A stretch of DNA of 64,000 nucleotides, from the NCBI GenBank assembly GCA_039566865.1, contig CM076948.1:22889001-22953000 (forward strand), written 5' to 3'. The notes below the pieces were generated by a model. It was not told the origin of the DNA. It saw only the letters and a list, made by a program, of their open reading frames with translations, and made no database searches. Of this stretch, positions 1 to 14,000 are shown in pieces (within the stretch, counting starts at the first letter, position 1; every line of letters begins with the position of its first letter). Made by a program: the position numbers and the translations under genes. The DNA comes from Aurelia coerulea. Taxonomy: Eukaryota; Cnidaria; Scyphozoa; Semaeostomeae; Ulmaridae.

Positions 1-1256
1 AAAGTATACGAGATTTCTGGAGTGATTTGGCCCTTGTTACTGCAATATTTCATGGTAAGAAGTTCCTCGCTCGCCTTCATCTTTAGAGCGTAATAAATCA
101 TCTATTGCAATACACGGTCAATTTCAAGCTGTCTGAGCCTGCGTAAAGAAGTCTTAGGGAGGATTGAGCCAACATCTGTTTCACGTAAAATTTCCCGGCC
201 AATACATAACCTTACTAATAAAAACCTTGAAATATCCAGCTATGGATACCAATATTGAAAACATCAATGGAAAATCTAGCGCCGAACGTACTGGTTTAAT
301 ATATTAACTTTGGCGCAAGATGCAGCTGCTAAAATTTCTGTTCACCTGTTTATGTTTATAGGCTTCTAATTTTAAATAATCCACTAATTTTTCCCCAGGC
401 GGGCCATTTTTTTTATAAGCGATGTACATCTGGTACCCAGGGTAGGGCGTTCCGCATATGCTTCAAAACCATACCTGTTCGTTGTAGGTTGTACCAAATT
501 TTTCGAAAATTTAGTTACAACGTTTCAACATTTGAGAATGGTTTCTACCTATCTGTTCTTTATTATCAAAATAAGAAAAGTGGATGTCTTTTTTATATCG
601 TAGCGTGAAAGTCGGTACCGTCCGGGCAGCACCTACCAGTACCTAAAATCGCCTAAAATATACATAGAACCCAACCCTTACGGCTAATGTTAACAAAATA
701 GCGTTATTTTAACAGTAGAATTTAAAAAGTTTATGGGAAGTCTAAGTTCAATCACTCATGGGCGATTTTGCAGGTATAAAAGTTGTATGTCGATACTTGG
801 ATTAACCATGGCACCTATTTACAGAAAGCAAAGAAAAACTTTCACAAAATTTCCCCAATGGTCTCAACAAACAGTTTCCTTTTCATAGGCATTTTCACTC
901 AAGCGTCATCTTTTCCTCCTTCGTAGCTTCCTCGCGACCACTCTTCTCAGCAGCGTCTAGCAGCGTCCCCAATTCTACAAGACGTTCTAATAGTTCTATC
1001 ATTCGATTTTTCGATCTCTTCCGCTTAACTGCCGTGTGCGTTCTATTTCTCATCGCTACTGATGAAGGGTTATACCCGTATGGTTGGTCTAATTGAATCC
1101 TGGCATTCTATTTTATTTAATAGAGAATTTATGGTTTATTTACTGAAACTATTGCTGCACGTCTCCCTCAAGATTTTATTCAACTAAAAATTCGTCATTT
1201 GCGAAATGAATACGTGCAGGACGGGGCAGGTTAATGCGAATATGAGCCAAGTAAGC
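1..1256. other. Intergenic, no gene seen
   Basis: No credible coding exon is visible on either strand. Bases about 50-108 resemble one arm of the foldback element at 40222-40381 (shared stretch around 'agttcctcgc' and 'catctttag'), so a degraded copy is present at the left edge. The rest shows nothing I can name. Confidence 0.5.
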
Positions 1257-1502
1257 AATAGACCTTTTAGCTATTCTACAAAAGAGCCTGGATCGAGCGT
1301 TATTTTTATACGCGAGGCTCGATAGAGTGGTGCTAAGAGCTCTATCACTATTGTGCAAATTCGAAAATTCTACAAAGTGCACTTTGTAGAATTTTCGAAT
1401 ATGCACAATATTGATATAAGCTCTAACGCCACTCTATCGAACCTCGTGTATAAAAATAACGCTCGATCCAGGCTCTTTTGTAGAATAGCTAAAAGGTCTA
1501 TT
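1257..1502. mobile_element. Foldback MITE, 'AATAGACC' family, copy 1
   Basis: A near-perfect inverted repeat: the left arm starts 'aatagaccttttagctattc' and the right arm ends with its reverse complement, with arms of about 120 bp meeting near 1380. It has no coding capacity; the two mirrored reading frames are only the arms read on both strands. Degraded or interrupted relatives lie at 29217-29342, 39257-39756 and 47376-47399, so this is a mobile family and not a chance hairpin. Confidence 0.85.
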
Positions 1503-2971
1503 CAGTCTTCAAATGCTAACTTTGCTAAAGTTATGGAGCAAAATATCATCCTGTTTTGACATCGAATTTCCTGATGATGCAAGATTGCAAAACGCGGAAG
1601 TAATGGAATATATTTGCACCAGATATCTGGGAAATATCAACGAAAATGGCGAAAATTGCAGTATCTGATGTGTCAATTTCGAAATCTGGCACAGCCATAA
1701 AATTGAATATCAGACATTGGCGAGGGTGGGTGGTTGTTAGTATATGGCATCATAAAGATCTCGTAGGCCTTTGAAATTCTATTCCCCTCTCTTTTTCAAG
1801 AAAATAATCGAGAGCTTCAATGACTAGTTTTTTTTCTCGAAAAATCGCGTTGCTTATGCTCTTTATGACTGAGCGCTTTCATCAAATTCATGGCGATACC
1901 CACATATAACCTCACCACAAGGAAATGTCTTTCTTTTCTGGATGAGTCTGGAACCCAGTATAGGAAATGCCTTAACGTTAAGGCTCTATCAAGCCCCTGG
2001 GGATTATTCAATTTTGGAAAGTCGAAAGGGGGGCTGAAAAGAAAGAGGGCTTATTCACAAAGGCAAATGACAAGGATCTAATCGATAGCTTTTTACTTCT
2101 TTTCCCCCATATTTTGCTGCGTCAACATACAATTTTATTAGTCGACTACATAAATTCGACACAGTTTTATCCCAAACCATATCAATGAAAAGAAGCATTA
2201 AAGCTTGCTTAGTTAGATGAATGGCACGTCTTTGGTAACCTTTCGCATTGATATAAATGGAGGGGGGGGTCTTAATAGAAATATTATAGAGGGGGCTAAA
2301 CTAGAGCTTTTACGGTAACTGATAACATTTTCACGATTCAGAAAAATATTACTAATCAATGTATTCTTCTTTGGGAGTCTGCAATAATCTAAACAGTGTA
2401 TACATGCAACAGAAATATGCTTATAACCTAATTAATAAACTCCACAAGACTTTATATCAAACAAATGATAACAAAGTGTAAAGATGTAAACAAACATACC
2501 TTATTTCCAACTTGATTTCCACACTGGCCAACTTGGATGGATATGATTTCTCTCATCTTATTCCACAAGACAAGTAATACAGCGTGTTGAAATATTGATA
2601 TTAACTTTTAGTCTTATCATTTTAGTGGGTCTTTGTTGACTTAACTTGTTCAACCAGGCCGTGCCCGCTGGTGATACGTAGCTTGTAGCTTCTATCAAGT
2701 AAATTAATTTTTTCTGAGGATATCGTATACGAATCCACCTCAAATAATGCGTTCTCAGCAGTTTAATGGCATATGTGCATTTCAAGTGCGGTTGAATTTT
2801 ATGCTGTAAGGCCCAAAGATAACTCTAGTCTTTAAGATTTCATCATCGTTCAACAACGCATGCTTTAAGACCAGACGAGACGGGTGAAGTTTTATCTAAG
2901 GCCGAGCAGCACCTGTCGATATTATGGTTGATCAGAGATCAGATGTTTGTGCGTAAAAGCCATGGTAAAAG
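1503..2971. other. Intergenic, nothing recognised
   Basis: Several short open frames occur but none has family similarity, splice context or length above chance. No repeat structure is obvious. Confidence 0.5.
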
Positions 2972-3175
2972 CATGGGTAGTTAGACACTGCTGGTGTGCT
3001 TCTATGGAGGAGCGCTGGATAATATGTATCTGCGGGGGAAATTTTTTGTAGTACTGCGGAAATATTTTCGTTCTTTCGATATCTCCTCCGCAGTACTACA
3101 AAAAATTTCCTCCGCAGATACATATTATCCAGCGCTCCTCCATAGAAGCACACCAGCAGTGTCTAACTACCCATG
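2972..3175. mobile_element. Foldback MITE, 'CATGGGTAG' family, copy 1
   Basis: Left arm begins 'catgggtagttagacactgc' and the right arm ends with its reverse complement. The arms are about 95 bp and nearly identical, with a short centre near 3065. A second copy of the same family, split by a LINE, lies at 59739-60585. Confidence 0.88.
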
Positions 3176-3695
3176 GTAAAATGGTAAAAGCTGATTTATA
3201 ACAAGCACAACGGTGATCTCTGCGTCTTTTTATTTGCCGAATGTGAAAAATTGTTTATAGTACCCTGGAATTGCCCATAAGCACATGGACTTGTGTATCG
3301 AATATTTTTCTTCTACTTGTGTTGTTGAAGCCCGACATTGCACCCAGTTGAGAGCTCAGTCTTGTGAAAGCAAATTTCTTGAATGTTTTGCCGAGAGAAT
3401 TATTTGGCTTTTCTTGTCTGGTAGCAGGCCTTTTTAAAAATTTGATCTCAGGCTAGGTTTCTTCAAATTAACAACGTCTAAATCGTTGTTCTTCCAACGT
3501 TCTGCACCATAACTGCGTTCACACGATACCGGCAAAATCTGAACAGTCTGAGAACGGCAGAAAATCTAACGCTAACGGCAATAAAATCATTGTAATCTTC
3601 CCAAGAATTGACGTAAAAAAATGCACCTACACCTAACGAATTGATCAGCTTTCATCAGTTCTGAGTTTTTATAGACTTTATTCTTGTGTATAATT

Positions 3696-3877
3696 GTTGG
3701 GGAGATGAGATACGGTCTATTTGAGGAAACTTATGTGTCCCTCACCCCATGCAGTAGGTTAATGCTTCATGCGCTGTCAGCGTTTTGGGTTGAAACCCTG
3801 ACAGCGCATGAGCATTAACCTACTGCACGGGGGGACACATAAGTTTCCTTCATACAAACCGTATCTCATCTCCCCAA
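3696..3877. mobile_element. Foldback MITE
   Basis: Begins 'gttggggagatgagatacgg' and ends with the reverse complement 'ccgtatctcatctccccaac'. The arms are about 80-85 bp with a short asymmetric loop around 3780-3795. Non-coding. 3176-3695 and 3878-4080 on either side hold nothing recognisable. Confidence 0.85.
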
Positions 3878-4079
3878 CAACCGCTGGTACCCAGGGTAAT
3901 ACTGTACCTGGCTGGGGAGCACATTCTGATTTTTTCTATCATGCTTCGTATTTTAAAACCTTGAGGGATTTTTCCTAAAACCTCTCATGTTGAAAATTTG
4001 TCGACCTCTTTTAATATAACTAAACTAGAACTAAACTGAAACGAAAGCTAAATAAAACTAAAACTTCCTACTCATATCA

Positions 4080-4318
4080 GATTGCTCCATGACGTCATTC
4101 TACGCAGTTTCCGCTCTGTTGATCAGCCCATATTGGTCAGCGGTCAGCGGTTGTTACTCGTGATCTCGTTCTCATTGGCAAATATGATTGAGAGGCTCTC
4201 TAATAATGTCGGCATATATGTGAACATTGTGAACATGTGAGCAAAACCAGAATAGGCCGTCCTGTTTTATTGACATGACACCTGTGTATTTGTAGATTGA
4301 TTTGTTGCAGAAACGATA
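4080..4318 (+). promoter_or_regulatory. Putative NOP9 promoter and 5' UTR
   Basis: The 240 bp upstream of the NOP9 ATG contains a perfect palindromic CRE-type site, TGACGTCA, at 4090-4097. Such sites bind CREB/ATF proteins and are frequent near start sites of housekeeping genes. The transcription start is not visible from sequence, so the promoter call is an inference from position plus this motif. Confidence 0.35.
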
Positions 4319-5033
4319 ATGGAAAGCAAAAGTGCAGAGACGAAGAGCAAGCAAAACAAGAATGCAAAACAGAAGCATAGCAAAGCGAAGAAAGAATCTC
4401 CGTCAAAGAAAAAGGAATTCAAAACACAAGATGAAATTGAAGGGGAGAAAACTGGAATTTCTGAGGAAGAAGAGGATTTCAAAGGAAGAATTGATGTCCA
4501 CACTTTAAATTACTTCAAAAGAGTCGAAAAATTACTGGAAGAAGGATTTGAAGACAAAGAGAGCCAAGAACTTTTCCTGAATAATGTCCTAGATCAAGTA
4601 GGGCAGGGTTTAAGAACATGTCAGCTTGCAAAGCATAGACTGACTAGCAAAATTTTAGAAACATTGCTGGCGTTTTGTAATGCTACACAATATCTAGGTG
4701 TGTTCAAAAGCTTGCTGGAAGATGTTGTTATAGTGTCAGATGATCGCTTTGGCAGTCATGTTATCCAAAAAGCTGTAACTTTGATTCCTAATCACATCAA
4801 CTGTGATAATATTGAGGTCAGAAGTGAAATTGAAGAAGCTGTTTTGAAATTAGCAAGGATCATGAAGAAGAATATTTCAGAATTAATGAGAAGCGTGTAT
4901 GCTTGTCACATTATCAGTTGTTTGATCCAAGTTTTAGGGGGCATGGAAATATCAGATTTGGTCTCCAGAAGCAGGAATTCAAGGATGACAAGGAAGAAAT
5001 TCTTCAAAAAGGGAGCTGTTTCAATTCAGCAAG
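4319..5033 (+). CDS. NOP9: NOP9 exon 1
   Basis: Starts at the ATG at 4319 and ends at AAG|gtattg, leaving one base of codon 239 (phase 1). It encodes the basic N-terminus, an acidic patch (about residues 46-56) and the first Pumilio repeats, ending after the conserved 'QVLGG' region. The open frame runs on to 5077 only by read-through into intron 1. Confidence 0.92.
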
Positions 5034-8000
5034 GTATTGGAATTTTTCCACAGTTATTCAGTGTTGTCAGGCAGTAATGTTTACTGTATCTCAGGGGTGG
5101 TGCCAGGGGAGGGCCAGGGGGGCTACAACCCCCCCCTCCCCCATCGTTGGAGGACATTTTGGGTTCTTATCGGAGGAAATTTGGCAAAATGGCATATGAA
5201 AACTGCATTTTCTTGCCATTTTAGCCCCCCTGTCGGAAGCTCCAGCCCCTCTGTCGGAAGATTGCTGGCGCCACCCCTGCTGTATCTTGATCAATTTCCA
5301 TAAATAAGGTACAGGCCCGTAGGAAGCGGGGGGCAGGGGGGGACTGAAGCCCCCCAATAATTTTGAAAACAATGGTGCTACGTCACACGAATTAGTTAGA
5401 TGCATTGTTCTCTATTGTCTTAGGAACAATTGCCCCCCCCCCCCAATCCGAAGCTTCTAGCTACGGCCCTGATAAGGTATTGAGATGCTGTGTTGTAACC
5501 CATTGACTTTGCAACCAGAACAGTCAAGTGGATGGGGTTTTAACCAGGGGCGGCGCTGAGGGGTATTCAAGGTATTCACTGAATACCTATTTTTTTGCAA
5601 AGATTTCTTAATATTTTTAACCTTCGAAAATAAGTTTCCTGCAACAACCCTATGTGTGGAGGAGATGCTGAATTTGGTGAAAGAACCCTTTTATGATGTC
5701 AGAAATGACGCACAGACTATATTTATTTTCCATTTTGTCCCAAAGAAAGAGTATAATTGAAAGCTAATCCGTTGAGGAATTTGTTTCTAAGAGAATATGA
5801 TAGGCTATTGATATCAGGGATTATTGGCCGTGAGGTATTCAGAGGCCATCGTGAATACTAACTCTTTGTTTCCGTCGCCCTCTGTGACGTTGACAGCCAT
5901 TGAACATTCGGCCTCACAACAAAGAGTTTCTAAACTGAACATATTCAGTTTTCATTCTGAATACTACGGGAAGGTTCCCTTGTGTCTTCGCTTTCAATGT
6001 CCGTTGTGTATGATGGATTGGGTTTTAGGAAACGACTCGTAGCAAGTATCGTTGGGCTCAGCGTTGGGGTGTTTCTCAATTTCATTTATTTGCGATCGGT
6101 ATAAAGAAATCAGCTCATTCACAAGCAGCTTTCATTGGTAAGTTACAAGGCCCGTAACAACGTTTTTTTGTACATCAGTGTAATTCATAGCTATCGGTTT
6201 GAAGGGTCCATGATCATGCGAGTGCGAGTTTCTAATATCTTGAAAGAAAAAACGTTCAAATTCTCTTAGATTTACTTTATGAAACGTTGAATACCACTAA
6301 AAAATGTAGCAGAGAGCTTCAGAATCCAGACAAGATCGTATTTGGAGGATTTTGAGAAGGTGGAGATCCCTCTTACGGGGCTCTTACGGGGCCATGGTAT
6401 TCAGGTCGAAATCTCAATACCTTGCCTTTTTGGTGGCTTTCCGGAGGCGGCAAGTCTCCGCGTGTTTTGATTGCATCATGATATCTGATAATAACTTTAA
6501 CCCTTGCGGTTTAAAGCCCACCCTTTCTCTTCCTCCTGCTCTGTTCGTTCATCTGTCATGGGTTTCCGAAGCACAAGGGATTTTCCTGGGCTTTTCCAAA
6601 CTTAGAAGACTTCAATAGTAGGCTTTAACTACTTTTGACATGTGATATGCTACTACTTTCTGTTATACAATGATTCCAGGAGAGAAACTTTTTCCACGAA
6701 CAACTTATGAAAGGCTCTTTGCGACGTTTTAGAATACCTTAAAACCAATCTTTTCAGGGTGGGGGCATGCCCTGCACCCCTCTCGAGAGAGGGCCCTTTT
6801 CCTACAATTTGAATACCTATTTATTTTGGTCCCAGCCGCCCCTGGTTTTAACCCAACCAACAACTCATGCAGGTCTCATTGATATGTTTATGTGCAAACG
6901 AGGGAGCACTGCTCACAGGCACAAAAAATATAATTTACACATTAGTTGATGGCACATTTATGTACTCAGAGCGCATTGATTGCAGGCACATCTGTCCAAA
7001 CTATTTGCTAACAAGCACAGGAAATTTTTAGTGAGACATGACTTCATGAGAGTCATGGCAAGGGACTACAAGGGGTTGCGGACTCCATTTGGTCTTCTCT
7101 ACATCAGTCTAAAGATCATAACTTTTCATTTCATGTCAATTGCCCAAATGTCAAAAGGGCAGTGGCAGACACTTAGAGCCAACTGTTGGGGGCTCCAAAG
7201 CTAATCTTTCAATTGAGAGCATTGTTTACTGCTATTCTTTTCAGGAAGCTTGCTTTTTTCCTTGGATCCCCCACAAACGCACCCCTCACACTCCATCTCT
7301 ATTGTCCACGACTGAAAACGTGCAACCAGGTTTCTGCTGTTCTTGCAAACAGGATTCTGCTGTTCTTTCTCTTCTCCTTAGCCTTGATGTGAATTTTTAC
7401 ATAAGCTCCTAATAAAGGTAAAAACAGATTAACATTTCCCCTCCCGACAAAGTAAATTAGGCAAAAATGATCATACACAGGACAAAAATTTGGGCATAGA
7501 CTTTCCCAAGAAATCTTCAGCAGGAAAATATGTAATGTTTATGTGCACAATGCCTTTACTGTATGCCTTGGGATTAAATGTCCCAACCAAACCACAGGGA
7601 AACCAGGAATTAATCATTGCTAAAAATAGAAATTATTTTTCAAAATTATTGTTGCTAAAAAATTGTATTATAACGCAGGGGAAGATGGTACAAAAATGAC
7701 CAACAGCAAGCACAGGGGACAAAGAAATGCAATTTTTTTAGCAACAATTATTTTGAAAAATAATTTTTATTTTTAGCAATGATTAATTCCTGGTTTCCCA
7801 GTGACCAAACCCATGTGTCGCTTCTGATAGTTAATTATTATTATCAATTGTTTTCCATTGTGCTGTTAATTAAATGCACTATACCTTTTTTCCAGGTTCT
7901 TCAGTTTGTGATAATCTGTTTCAAAAATCAACAAAACCAACTCCAGAAAGTTTCAAGAAAACTCTTCACAGAATTGGCAAGGAAATTCTAAAAGATGACA

Positions 8001-11000
8001 ATTTTGGTGAACTTCTTTGTCATCGAAACGCAAGTCCAGTTATTCAGACAACACTTCTTACTTTGAAAGAAAATGATTTGAAATTATGCAACAAAATTTG
8101 CAATCTTGTTGTTGAAAAGAGCAGGTTATTGGAGTGGAAAACAGATCATGAAGTGGACATTGCCTCATCTAATGCCAGGTACTTATCATTTTTCATCTAA
8201 CACTAGTCACAGCAAGTTGAGGTCTGAAAGAGAAGAAACAATAAAGCAGTGTTAATTTTCCCCTCATTCTGAATATCCGTCTGAAGTTTTCTTATTGGTT
8301 ATTCACAAGATAATCCCCCTTTGGGAAGACCACTTTGTTTCAAAATTGTAAGGGATTTTCTCAGGAAAGCCAATTCAAAAAATCTTCAAAATCATAAATT
8401 CTTGATAAAATTTTCCTAATAGTTCTGTTCTGCCTCACAACTTGAACATGTTTGAGCAAGTATTATCCCCTTGAAAGGATGAAATTGCCTAGAAAGGAGT
8501 GAAAAATTTGTGCTTGAAACTATATTGTAGAAATTCATAAAATATGCCTTTCATGAAAATTGTTCTATCAGATGAGTCAAAAAAGTTTATGCGTTTGGCG
8601 GGCTGTGGAATAAAAAGTATTTGGCTGATGTTCAAGACTAAGAAGTTAATCTATCGGACAAAGATTAACTTAGATGAGAAAATTTTGCTTGGTAAAATCA
8701 CTCATCTTTAAGACCCAAAAATTAGAAAAATGCCTCTAAGGGTTTTTGTGGGAATCGAGAATTTCACATTACATTCTGGCCCATGATTTATTTGGCATTG
8801 AAATTTTGAATTCAATTCAATGGTCAGTTTCAGAAATAGAATTTTGATTTTTATAGCACGTAAAAAATCATGGACTAGAATGGAGGTTGGAATTCTTGAT
8901 TCCCTTACAAACCATTTCAGGCATTGTTGTCATTTTTGGGTCTGAAAGATCAGTGATTTTACTAAAACAAAATTTTCTCATCTAAGTTAATCTTTATCTG
9001 ATAGATTGACATCTTAGTTTTGAATATCAGTCACAACTGTTTTTTACTCCACAATCCACCAAACATGTAAACATTTTTGACTCAAAGAACTGCTTTTGAA
9101 ATTCCGCATTTTCTGCCATGGCTCGCACATCAACTTTAGTAACAGTAACGAAACAGTAGCAGCTCTGAAAACAGCACTAAAGGCTTAGAAAATTCGAGTT
9201 TTAACCTGCAAATAAAAAACAAATTTTGCTTTCAGAGCAAGTAGACAAGCCATCCCACTACTATGTGCTGTGTGACAAGCTACTTTGAAACAGGAATCAA
9301 TGCTTTAGTTGCAAATATGTTGTTTCCAACATTGTTTCAAAAATCGTTATGCTGTGAAAATACAGGTCTGATTTCAAGTTAGTTACTGCCATTGATCTCA
9401 AGACAACGGAAAAAGCGAAATGCTATACCACTAACCTGATCGTTTGACTGTTATTGGGATTATAAAAGTTGAAAATGGGATATTTAAAGAATTACTGGGT
9501 TTCAGAGCAACTTTTGCGGCTTTGTTTGTTTTGAATTACTGGTTGAGGGAATTTCCTTTGTCTGTGATCGTAAATCGCTTTGAATTCAGGTGTCAACAAA
9601 AGTAACTCATGCTATTGTCTTACAAAATCCGTTCTTCTTCGGCGTTTATCGGACGGCAATATTTAGGCCCAAGGGGCTCCGTCTCCAGATTTCGGTCGAC
9701 ACGGTGTTTTTGCAGTTTTTTGAAGGCAATATCACACATACTTTTAGTTTTTTTTTCGAAAATGAAAGCGTAGGGTAAATCTAAAAACGAAGCGTTCATA
9801 TCTTTAACGATTGTTGGGATGTAAGTGGATTAACGATCGCATCATTTTTTGGTGTCTTGGGTGAAGCCAGCAAATAAACGGTAAAAAACAATGGACACGT
9901 ACTCAAAACAATTATGTTTACAGACTTTGGCAGGATGCTTGCGATGATGTAAATATAGAATGAAATAAAAACAGGAACAACGCAAAACGACAAACACGAC
10001 AGTGAATATGCTACGATTAACAGTGATGAATAACTATATTGCCAATATTTCACCCTGCCAGGCAGCACTTCTTCACTGCTGTTATGTGATAGTTACATAC
10101 AAGATTAAAATATGTGCAACGATTTTAAAGCGGATGTTACACGTGATTGCTTAGATGTGATGGCTGCGAAGGGGCTTTATTTGGGTTAAAGTGTTATGTT
10201 ATTATGGTAATGTGTTTGCTTGCAGAACCGCGGTTAGTATCGAGGAGGTGTGTTTGTTAACGGTCTGTAGTTCTTTTTGGCCCGTTGGGCGATAGACTGT
10301 TAGCCAGGCCTAGACTCATTACATAAATCTCAGCATCGCTCATTGAATTGGATGGCCAGGCCAATGAAGTATGTTTCTGTGGCTCGTCTTACATTCTTTT
10401 GTTGTCGTGTATCTGAAGTAAGCGTATTTGTTGGTTTTATGAAAATCAACAAATATATTAATCGCAAGTGAGCTCTCTTTCTTCTTAAACTTCAGTCGGA
10501 GTGTTTTGTATTTGCTTTGGCCAGAAGATCTTGAAAGCAGCTTTTCGTATGTCTTTACTTCTGTAGCAGTACACAAGCGGATTTGCAAAACTACTTACAA
10601 CTGTGAAAAGTTTAGCCCACATATCAAATTTCAATATATCTATGTAGCAAAATGCAGAATTTGGTGCATTAGTCGTCAATCCCAATATAGCAATCCCTTC
10701 CACGAGAGATGGCAAACTGAATAAAATCCAGATACCCAAAACAAGACCGACTGTATATGTTGTTTTGTGTTCTCTTTTTCTCTGTTGAATCTTTCGATTC
10801 TGTTCCTCTCCCTCGATAGTCCCAATGTTTACGACTCTGTTTGTCTGCCGGGATGCAGCTTTATAGATTCGAATATACATTAAAACAACCAATGACGTGA
10901 CTACGGCTAAATATGCTGTTATAACTGCCGTAGCGATCACTCCGCTATGTGAGTTTAGCGCCATTAAAGTGCGTGCGATTGTGACCAAGATCACAAAGAG

Positions 11001-14000
11001 GAACGCGATCGATAATGCCAGTGCCAAGTATCGTTTGCAAGTAACGTGGCTGTGATACCAGAATGGATGGCAAATAGCCATGTAGCGATCTAACGTAATA
11101 GAAAAAGAAAGCGCCCCAGACACACCAGCAAACAACTCGAATAACAAGAAATAGGAAAGTGTCAAAGCTGAGGCACGATAACCGTACCGTACTCCAAAGA
11201 GGAAAGCAACGAAAATAGGGTCGTATATCAAGCCAACCATTAGATCTGCAACGCACACCGCGCTAAGCAAGAGGTTGGAAGGCGTCTGTAATGACCTTGT
11301 TTTTATGAATGTTATGAAGAAGATGGCATTTCCTGATATTGCCAGGAAACTTGGTAGTACAGCTAAGCATGCAACGATTTCTGCATTCTGTTTTATGTTC
11401 TCTGAAAATTGTTGGCATTTCGGGGCCATATTGTCACTGTTGTTTCCGAGCTGCATTTCAGCGTATAGTTCACTGCTGATCGTTAGGTAAATAATGCTAT
11501 AATGACAATGATACGAACAGGATTTACTTGACACTTCAGCATACGATCCTGTTATCAGCTGCAAGCAACTTTGATTGGCAATCTTTAAGCTCCAACTGTC
11601 AATTATACATATTCATAAAGCATTTCTGAAGTGTTGGTTCTTGGCACTTTCTACAGAAAAGACAGTCGAGCGCAGGTACGAATCGGCGTTTCAAAGCAGT
11701 GTGACTGACAGTCTTCCATCTGTAACTAATTATCAATCATTCCATATGGATTGTCAGCGCTCCACTTTCCTATATTATGATATCTGTGTTGAAAATTTGT
11801 CCTTTTCTAGATTTGCCGTTAAATTACTGGGTCGAATTTTAGCACCAAACAACGTTGTTAAGACACCTTGATTGGCAACCATTAAGGTGTAAACATCAAT
11901 CAAACATGGTTATCAGCATTTCTGATGCAGAAGCATCATTTTTGGAACTATCTTCGTCAGAACAGAGTGTCGAATACAGATATAAAACAGCCTGACAGAC
12001 GTTTTTCTATCTGCATCCATCAATCAATCAATCAATCAATCAGCCATTTCATAAAGATCATCAAAGTTATGACAACTGTTTTCCAAATTTGTCGTTTTTT
12101 AGAACTACCGTTAGAGCAGTCAGTCGAATAAAAGCAGAATGCGACGTTACAAAGCCACCCTGACTGGCAGTTTTTACGGTGTAACCATCACACCAACACA
12201 TTGATAAGGATTCCTAAAGCTTTACCTTCCTTTGCAGAGCAAACGTCTTTCCATTAATGCCATCTTGAGAAATGCCGTCTTAATAAACAGAAGCACATTG
12301 ATGCAAGTCGACGTTACAAAGCTAACTTAGTTGACAGTTTATTAGAGGTAACCATCAATCAGGTATCAATCAGTGCTAGTAAGAATCTCCAAGGCATTAC
12401 GGCCTTCCCTTGTAGGTAATGGTAACTGCCTTCTTAGTATGCTCTTTCCTTGAACTATGATCAAGGCGGGCATCAGGGTAGGCAGTCGAAAATAACGTCA
12501 AAAAACCACGCGCATTAAAGCCTTGATTGACAGTCTATTAACTGTTGCCGTCAGTCAATTGCTGGTCGAGAGCACTTCACACTTTAGATCCTCTGATCGC
12601 GATCTGCAGGCCTAGTTTGCTTCAACTGTAAATAGATTCAACTTCAACGAGATTATGACTCCAGCTTCCAGCCATTTTAGATCATAGATTGAAGCAGACC
12701 CGTTAATAGCTTCTATTGTCAACAACAAACACCATGTGGGTATAATTGCAAAACAAAGTCTCATTTAGCATGCTCTTGAAAAGTGCGAACCGATGGTATC
12801 TTAAGAAATCATACATTATTAGGTTGTACATTCACATCATATTATTAATTTCTCGGCGAATATTTGATAACGAATTTAGTTTGAAATGATTGTTAAACTA
12901 TTTGCTAGGAAGGGCAATGGCGAGATGGAAAGCAAATTGGAAACTTCCTTTGAAATCCACCATAAACTACTGGGTTGGAATGGACAAAATTAAGCAGATA
13001 GATTTATCACCCGGAGTCCCTCGTTGCCCTGTGCTCTTTGACTTGATGATATGGTCATCAGAGACTCATAGCAATACTCTGAAAAATCTCTAATAAAATG
13101 TTTGGCACCTCTGATTTTAACAAAGATTATTAATCGTGAATTTATTTGGGATACTCCTAAAAGACAACTTCCCAAAATCAGGCTGAGAAATTTCTTATGT
13201 GAAGGCACCATTTCTAAGAAAAACCAGCCTGAGGTTTTTGTAGAGTGGTTTCTATTTGCAGGTTCTCACTGTACTTCATTTCTAATGGTCACAATTCACA
13301 CCAATATTTTATTAAATTGATTTGAAAGCTCTTATATCGTGTAAACTTTAAAACTTTATACCGGGTGGGCCAAAATAAACTATGCACTTTTGGCAGGCCA
13401 CAATAAATTGTACACTGGACCGATTTTGAAGATATATCACTTAATCTTTAGCAGAAAGCCTGAATTAGATGTCGATTCTTTAGAAAGCTTGATCGACGTT
13501 TTTTGATCGTTTTCAGTGTTTTCGAAAACAAAAATTTTAAGAAACTCGCTTGTAGCTCTAAAAACTGAAAACAGAAAAATTTGCAAAAAATGCTAGAATC
13601 TAATTCAGGCCTTCTGCTAAAGATCAAGTCATAAATCTTCAAAATCGGTCTTGTGTACGATTTATCGTGGCCTGCCAAACGTTCATAGTTTATTTTGGCG
13701 CACCCGGTATGAAATGGCAAGAAATAGCTTTTTCTTGCTAAAGATACGATATTTTGACATTATCTTTGACATTGATATTATCACTTTGACATTGATATTA
13801 TCACTGTCCAAAATGTGGTTTTTCATGCCGTAATTTTGTCATCTCTCTCCCGAAGGAATAGAATAACAATCATCCGCTTATTTTGATTGTTCCTGGTCAA
13901 AATGTTCCATTTTTTATTGAGTCACCCATATTAAATAGAAACCAAACAAGTTTATTTTCTTGTTTCTTTTCCCACAGGGTTCCGATACTGTTCGCAGATG

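Noticed and set aside
2932..3179. Two overlapping mirrored open frames with similar peptides
   Set aside because: Produced by the palindromic MITE at 2972-3175 read on both strands; the same explanation applies at 1176-1559.
11457..11564. The upstream 36-codon extension of the GPCR
   Set aside because: Starts only at TTG, lacks signal-peptide character, and the ATG at 11456 gives a normal short N-terminus.
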